Shown here in pieces: positions 47,949 through 54,329 of a stretch of DNA of 54,329 nt (position 1 is its first letter; every line of letters begins with the position of its first letter). The stretch covers positions 1 through 54,329 of the forward strand of contig JALWSA010000039.1 of the NCBI GenBank assembly GCA_026993805.1. Reading direction: 5' to 3'. This DNA comes from Thermotogaceae bacterium. GTDB lineage: Bacteria > Thermotogota > Thermotogae > Thermotogales > Thermotogaceae. Below the pieces are notes generated by a model. The model ran no database searches and was not told the DNA's origin. It worked only from the letters and a program-made list of their open reading frames with translations. The position numbers and the translations under genes were made by a program.

Positions 47949-48314
47949 ATGAGGATTGATCCTTCAACGAGGGTTGCAAATGAAGATATCCCCAAAAACG
48001 TACCCGCTCCTATCTCGAGAGGTTCTGCAACCCCTGTTGGGGAGGAAAGAGCTCCCAACAATGACAAAGATTTGGGTCTTCCAAAAAAACCAGAAGAGCT
48101 GGTTAAAACCTTTGAGAACAAGTTAAAAAGGCTCAAGAAAATCTTCAAAACGGAATTAGAATTTTCTGTAGACAAAGATACAAATATCATCGTTGTTAAG
48201 ATAAAAGACACCGAAACTGGCGAGATTATACGTCAAATTCCTCCAGATGTGGTTGTCAAGCTCGCCAAAGCCATAGACGAATTCTTTGGACTCTTATTTG
48301 ACGAAAGGGTGTGA
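47949..48314 (+). CDS. flaG: Flagellar protein FlaG
   Basis: A small late flagellar protein of about 121 residues, thought to affect filament length. The first 55 residues are Pro- and polar-rich and probably disordered. The C-terminal FlaG domain has LEFSVDKDTNIIVVKIKDTETGEIIRQIPP, the family core. I chose the ATG 6-7 bases after AAGGAGGTG; an earlier in-frame GTG lies within that site. The stop lies 5 bases before the fliD ATG. Confidence 0.92.
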   Translation: MRIDPSTRVANEDIPKNVPAPISRGSATPVGEERAPNNDKDLGLPKKPEELVKTFENKLKRLKKIFKTELEFSVDKDTNIIVVKIKDTETGEIIRQIPPDVVVKLAKAIDEFFGLLFDERV

Positions 48315-48319
48315 TAGGT

Positions 48320-50191
48320 ATGAGTGATTTCATCAGCTCGATTGCCAATTCGATCAATTACAAGTACACATCTAATTTGGGATGGTTCCAGTTTGGTGGA
48401 ATATCATCGGGGCTGGATACAGCATCTATTATAGAAAAAATCTTGGAGTTCGAAGGAAGACCTCTGCAAAACCTCAACTTAAAGTACGAGAAACTCAAGC
48501 TCCAGAGAAAAGCCTTCGAAGAAATAGACAGCAAATTGGAAGAACTAAGGGACCTGATATTTGAACTTCGCTTAAAATCAAACGTAATGTTGAAAAGCGC
48601 CACATCTTCCAATGAATCGCTGCTAACCGCGAGCGCATCTTCCAGCGCAATAAATGGCACTTTCTATGTAAAAGTTCTCTCGCTTTCAACTTCTTCCATA
48701 CTCCAAGGATATGAAATAAAAGATGAGAACTTCAGCACATCAAAGACATATGGAGAGCTCACGTATTACACCACTCCTGAGGACTCCCAGATAAAAATAT
48801 ACGTTTACGATACGAGCGATCCTCAGAATCATTCAGAAACAGAATTGACCATAAGCACTGGAGATACCATCGAAGACATTTTGAATAACATACAGCAAGC
48901 TATCGCGGGAGTTGCTCCCAACGCCGAAGTAAGCATCGATTCTTCCGGGAAGCTCGTAATCGACACCAAAGATTCCACAAAAGTGGTAAGCATTACTCAG
49001 CTCTCGGGTAACTTCTTGACGGTTTTCCATTTAGACGAAGCCCCCGCTTCAGGAAGCAGGATAGAAGGCAGTGCACCTATATGGGCTTTGAGTACCTCTC
49101 AAACCTTGGAATACATCGGAAACATGGAAGGATTAACCCTCAACGACACAGGTACTATCGTAATAAATGGTGTTTCAATTTCGTTGAATAAAACCGATAC
49201 CCTTGCTGACGTGATCTCAAAAATCAACTCCTCTGATGCCAACGTTTACGCGTATTTCGATTACCACACCAACACTTTAACACTCACACGAAAAGACACG
49301 GGCAATCAACCCATAGACGTCCAAGAAGGAGACGGAGGAAACTTCGGAAAAGTTCTTGGTCTCGTCTCTAACAATTCGGATTATCCAATCTTCACGCCTG
49401 GCCACGGCGCTCATGTGCAGATAAGTTACGATGGTGTGAACTTCACGGATGTATACTCCAACAGCAATCAAGTTGAATACCAGGGTGTCACGCTGAATCT
49501 CAAAAACGCTGATCCAAATCAAACTGTAATTGTAAGCGTTTCAACAGACACTGAAGGCATCAAGAACAAGATAAAGGAATTCGTTGACAAATGGAACGAA
49601 GTGCTTGGATACATCTATTCAAAATTGAATGAAGAACCCGTTAAGGACAAAGATTGGAACGAAATGAGCGACGAAGAAAAGATGAAGGGGATTCTAAGAA
49701 ATGACCAATATCTGCGTGGTTTATTTGAAAGAATCAAAGAGTACATGATCGATTCCTTCAACGCTTCAGGAGAGATTCATCACCTGTTCGAAATAGGAGT
49801 ATCCTCAGGTGACGTTGGCGGCGGTTATGAAAACATGATGAAAGGTCACTTGGAAATCGATGAGGAAAAACTTGACGAAGTTATAAACAACAATTTCGAT
49901 GAGTTGTGGGAATTTCTCGGCGGAGCAGATGACGCCTTCTTTGAGAGATTGCACGACTTCCTATGGGATGTTACGAAATTCGGCGGTGAAATCGATTCAG
50001 TTGCCGGCATCAACGGTAGGCTGTACAGAGAGCAGCGTTATCTGGCAGATCAAATCGCTGATTGGGTCAGGAGATTGCAAAAACGAGAAGAAGAGCTCTG
50101 GCAAAAATTCTCTTACATGGAACAGGTGATTTCCAGGTTCCAAGCCCAAAGTGCCTGGCTGGCCCAGTTCACAGCCGCGCGGCAAAAGTAA
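48320..50191 (+). CDS. fliD: Flagellar hook-associated protein 2 (filament cap) FliD
   Basis: The cap protein at the tip of the flagellar filament that folds flagellin into place, about 623 residues. It begins with FQFGGISSGLDTASIIEKILEFEGRPLQ, the FliD signature. Coiled coil follows (YEKLKLQRKAFEEIDSKLEEL), then variable beta-rich D2/D3 domains. The C-terminal part again forms a coiled coil (EEELWQKFSYMEQVISRFQAQSAWLAQ). The ATG is preceded by AAGGGTGTGATAGG. It is in the sigma-28 operon with flaG and ends before a strong terminator. Confidence 0.96.
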   Translation: MSDFISSIANSINYKYTSNLGWFQFGGISSGLDTASIIEKILEFEGRPLQNLNLKYEKLKLQRKAFEEIDSKLEELRDLIFELRLKSNVMLKSATSSNESLLTASASSSAINGTFYVKVLSLSTSSILQGYEIKDENFSTSKTYGELTYYTTPEDSQIKIYVYDTSDPQNHSETELTISTGDTIEDILNNIQQAIAGVAPNAEVSIDSSGKLVIDTKDSTKVVSITQLSGNFLTVFHLDEAPASGSRIEGSAPIWALSTSQTLEYIGNMEGLTLNDTGTIVINGVSISLNKTDTLADVISKINSSDANVYAYFDYHTNTLTLTRKDTGNQPIDVQEGDGGNFGKVLGLVSNNSDYPIFTPGHGAHVQISYDGVNFTDVYSNSNQVEYQGVTLNLKNADPNQTVIVSVSTDTEGIKNKIKEFVDKWNEVLGYIYSKLNEEPVKDKDWNEMSDEEKMKGILRNDQYLRGLFERIKEYMIDSFNASGEIHHLFEIGVSSGDVGGGYENMMKGHLEIDEEKLDEVINNNFDELWEFLGGADDAFFERLHDFLWDVTKFGGEIDSVAGINGRLYREQRYLADQIADWVRRLQKREEELWQKFSYMEQVISRFQAQSAWLAQFTAARQK

Positions 50192-50220
50192 TGTGCACAG
50201 CTTCCTATCTTGCATAAAAC

Positions 50221-50252
50221 AAAAAGGGGGCGAAAGCCCCCTTTCAATTTTT
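50221..50252 (+). terminator. Bidirectional Rho-independent terminator between fliD and nfnB
   Basis: AAAGGGGGC and GCCCCCTTT pair around a GAAA tetraloop. A T-run follows on the plus strand, and an A-run precedes it, giving T's on the minus strand. It can end fliD and the convergent nfnB transcript. Confidence 0.92.
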
Positions 50253-50267
50253 TTCTAAGATCCCATC

Positions 50268-52522
<2,255 letters not shown>

Positions 52523-53390
52523 TTTCTTCCCTCCCTTTGAATAATTTCGCCACTCTCCTCGCCATACTCCTTATCCTCTTTATGTATTCCTGTCTCTGGG
52601 TAACAGATATGGCATTTCTCGCATCCAAGAGGTTGAAAACGTGTGATGCCTTTATCACTTGCTCGTAAGCTGGAAGATAGAGTCCCAGATCCGAAAGCCT
52701 CTCAAATTCCCTATAATGATCCTCGAAGTGTCGAAACAGCATTTCCACATCCGCTTGTTCGAAGTTGTAAATGGACTGTTGCCTCTCGTTTTCCAAAAAG
52801 ATTTCCCCGTACTTCACACTCTCGTTCCATCTCACATCGAATACGCTATCCACACCCTGTAAAAACATGGCGATTCTTTCCAAACCATAGGTTATCTCGA
52901 GTGGTATCTCTTCCAGCTGTATACCCCCGATTTGCTGGAAGTAAGTGAATTGGGTTATTTCCATTCCATCGAGCCAGACTTCCCATCCCACCCCCCATGC
53001 ACCAAGAGTCGGTGACTGCCAGTTGTCCTCGACAAAACGTATATCGTGCTCCCTCGGATCTATGCCCAACTCCTCCAAAGACTTCAGATACAGCTCTTGT
53101 GCATTCCCTGGGGAGGGTTTCATTATCACCTGAAACTGGAAATACCTCTGCATTCTATTGGGATTCTCGCCATAGCGGCCATCTGTGGGACGCCGCGAAG
53201 GCTGGACAAACGCCACCTTCCATTCACCCGAGCGAAGACAGCCGAAGAAAGTGGAAGGATGGAAAGTCCCGGCACCCATTTCCATATCGTAAGGCTGGTC
53301 TACAAAGCATCCTTGTGAAGCCCAGAACTTCTGCAGAGTGAATATCAGATCTTGAAGATACACCATATCCCTCCTCCACTCAAAGGCTAT

Positions 53391-53418
53391 CCTATAAAAT
53401 AGAGCGCTTTAAAGTCAA
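53391..53418 (-). promoter_or_regulatory. Candidate promoter of glyQ-nfnA-nfnB
   Basis: On the minus strand TTGACT and TATAGG are 16 bases apart, ending 25 bases upstream of the glyQ ATG. The -35 box overlaps the last codons of the small HTH gene. The -35 is good and the -10 fair. Confidence 0.42.
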
Positions 53419-53780
53419 ATTTTCTTCCTTCTGAATATCTTCCAGAACCACCCGACTTTGTGATTTTTTTCTGTTAATTTTTCCACCATTTCCTTTACCT
53501 CCTTCAGCTCCTCTTCCAATACATCAAGTCTCCTCAAAATCTCACTTCCCAAATCTTCCGATAGCTCACCCCTCATCTTTCTAACAGCACCCTCACTCGT
53601 GTATCCAGCTCTTACAAGTGTCAGAAATTCGCTGAGAACCCTTTCCGCTTCCTCATCTAACATGAAACCAACAGGGCCCTCTTTTAATCTCAAAAGTCCT
53701 TTCTCGTTAAGAAAAAGAAGGTACTTTCTCGTCGTCGAATACGGAAGCCCCAACTTCTTTGCCAGACCTCTCAAAGTCAC
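53415..53780 (-). CDS. Small HTH protein with coiled-coil C-terminus
   Basis: A 121-residue protein. Residues 1-35 are a helix-turn-helix (LRGLAKKLGLPYSTTRKYLLFLNEKG) of winged-helix type. The middle has helices resembling a MerR-like 'EGAVRKM' segment, and residues 80-105 are a coiled coil (ILRRLDVLEEELKEVKEMVEKL). It ends in a very basic patch (WKIFRRKKI). This is the build of small DNA-binding proteins near recombinases, but I do not recognise the family. The GTG start lies a few bases after GAGGTGATC and about 11 bases past the recombinase stop, so they form a two-gene unit. Confidence 0.62.
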   Translation of the reverse strand: MTLRGLAKKLGLPYSTTRKYLLFLNEKGLLRLKEGPVGFMLDEEAERVLSEFLTLVRAGYTSEGAVRKMRGELSEDLGSEILRRLDVLEEELKEVKEMVEKLTEKNHKVGWFWKIFRRKKI

Positions 53781-53791
53781 CTCAGATCACC

Positions 53792-54329
53792 TCATATTAT
53801 CTTCGGAATCTTTTCCGCTTCTCCCAACAGTTTAAGATAAACCGACGTTGTCGCTATAGATTCATGACCAAGCACCATTTGTATTCTGTTCAACGGCATT
53901 CCCCTTTCCATGAGCGCTATAGCAAAGGTATGCCTCAAGCTATGCGGGGTTAAATTCTTCTCTATGCCTGCTTTCTTCAAATACTCCTTCATTTTTCTTT
54001 GAATGGTACGGGCACTAACTATCCTCTCAAAAACCCCCGCCTTTCTTGCTTCCTCCACCACTTCCCTATTTATCTGAACGACTCTCTCTTTGTTCCCTTT
54101 TCCCTTGATCCTAATCCTTGCATAATCACCGAGAACATAAACATCAGACTCTTTTAGCGCTAAAAATTCGGATATTCTCATCCCAGTGTTCACCAAAAGC
54201 CGGAAGATCGATTTGTAAAAAGGATCATCTATGACAACGAACAATTTCTTGTGCTCATCAGGCGCCATGTAATGCGGCCGCGCCTTATGAAGAGGCGGCT
54301 CCGCTTCCTTCCCAAATCTCTTTTCTGAA
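53792..54329 (-). CDS. Tyrosine recombinase, XerC/XerD-like (N-terminal part cut by window edge)
   Basis: A site-specific recombinase. The frame is open to the right edge, so the first annotated-looking ATG (MAPDEHKK) is internal: upstream residues ending in KARPHYMAPDEH fit the linker before the catalytic domain. The whole catalytic domain is visible: Arg in NTGMRISEFLAL, Lys in KGKGNKERVV, His-x-x-Arg in LTPHSLRHTFA, the second His in LGHESIATT, and the Tyr in SVYLKLL. It may be the chromosome-dimer-resolving recombinase of this lineage or an integrase of a mobile element; the missing N-terminal core-binding domain would help decide. Confidence 0.9.
   Translation of the reverse strand, partial: SEKRFGKEAEPPLHKARPHYMAPDEHKKLFVVIDDPFYKSIFRLLVNTGMRISEFLALKESDVYVLGDYARIRIKGKGNKERVVQINREVVEEARKAGVFERIVSARTIQRKMKEYLKKAGIEKNLTPHSLRHTFAIALMERGMPLNRIQMVLGHESIATTSVYLKLLGEAEKIPKII

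Noticed and set aside
53367-53430. Possible glycine riboswitch or T-box before glyQ
   Set aside because: The space is under 50 bases with no room for or sign of the conserved aptamer or T-box elements.

Overview
The window looks like chromosomal DNA of a member of the Thermotogota, an anaerobic and probably thermophilic bacterium with an outer sheath. The evidence is the combination of families: a bacterial V/A-type ATPase, ATP-type PEPCK, a desulfoferrodoxin and Prx6-type peroxiredoxin pair, a TreT trehalose synthase with a ROK regulator, the electron-bifurcating NfnAB pair, PolC, and a cheA-cheW-cheY-fliO-fliP run. Genes are dense, commonly overlap by 4 bases (ATGA/GTGA), and often start with GTG or TTG behind strong AGGAGG-type sites. 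I cannot resolve the genus. I see no rRNA, tRNA, CRISPR array or insertion sequence, and no gene-free stretch over 300 bases.

Layout. 1-5550 (minus): V-type ATPase genes G/H-C-I-K-F-E-A, with A cut by the window edge. 5557-7212 (minus): pckA, only 6 bases upstream of the ATPase genes. 7337-8403 (minus): superoxide reductase and peroxiredoxin behind a perfect-consensus promoter. 8589-16764 (plus): yggT, NAD kinase, a 1201-residue fusion of an LptF/G permease with OstA and LptD-like parts, dnaB, thymidine kinase and nnr. 16768-21979 (minus): trehalose module (treT, ROK regulator, two permeases, binding protein) with candidate operators. 22161-23612 (minus): gatB. 23725-28770 (minus): uvrC, a triple GAF-like protein and a secreted 5'-nucleotidase. 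28830-30392 (plus): Ig-like lipoprotein. 30481-40446 (plus): phosphate permease and its PhoU-like partner, mazG, a secreted PPIase, an MFS carrier, a deoxynucleoside kinase, ruvC and polC. 40450-42604 (minus): ZIP carrier, macrodomain protein and lipase-like hydrolase. 42619-47823 (minus): fliP, fliO, cheY, cheW, cheA, cinA. 47949-50191 (plus): flaG-fliD behind a sigma-28 promoter. 50268-53366 (minus): nfnB, nfnA, glyQ. 53415-54329 (minus): a small HTH protein and a tyrosine recombinase that runs off the right edge.

How the genes work together. The ATPase and PEPCK are central energy and carbon genes, and NfnAB links ferredoxin, NADH and NADPH. The SOR/Prx pair removes superoxide and peroxides without making oxygen. 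The trehalose module takes up a disaccharide and lets TreT interconvert trehalose and nucleotide-sugar. The che/fli genes and the sigma-28 operon build and steer flagella. The most unusual locus is the LptF/G-OstA-LptD fusion, which could span inner membrane, periplasm and outer sheath as one polypeptide. Other points of interest are a desulfoferrodoxin with His in place of a metal-ligand Cys, a probable one-base frameshift at the start of fliO, a CTG start for the deoxynucleoside kinase, and glyQ without glyS beside it.
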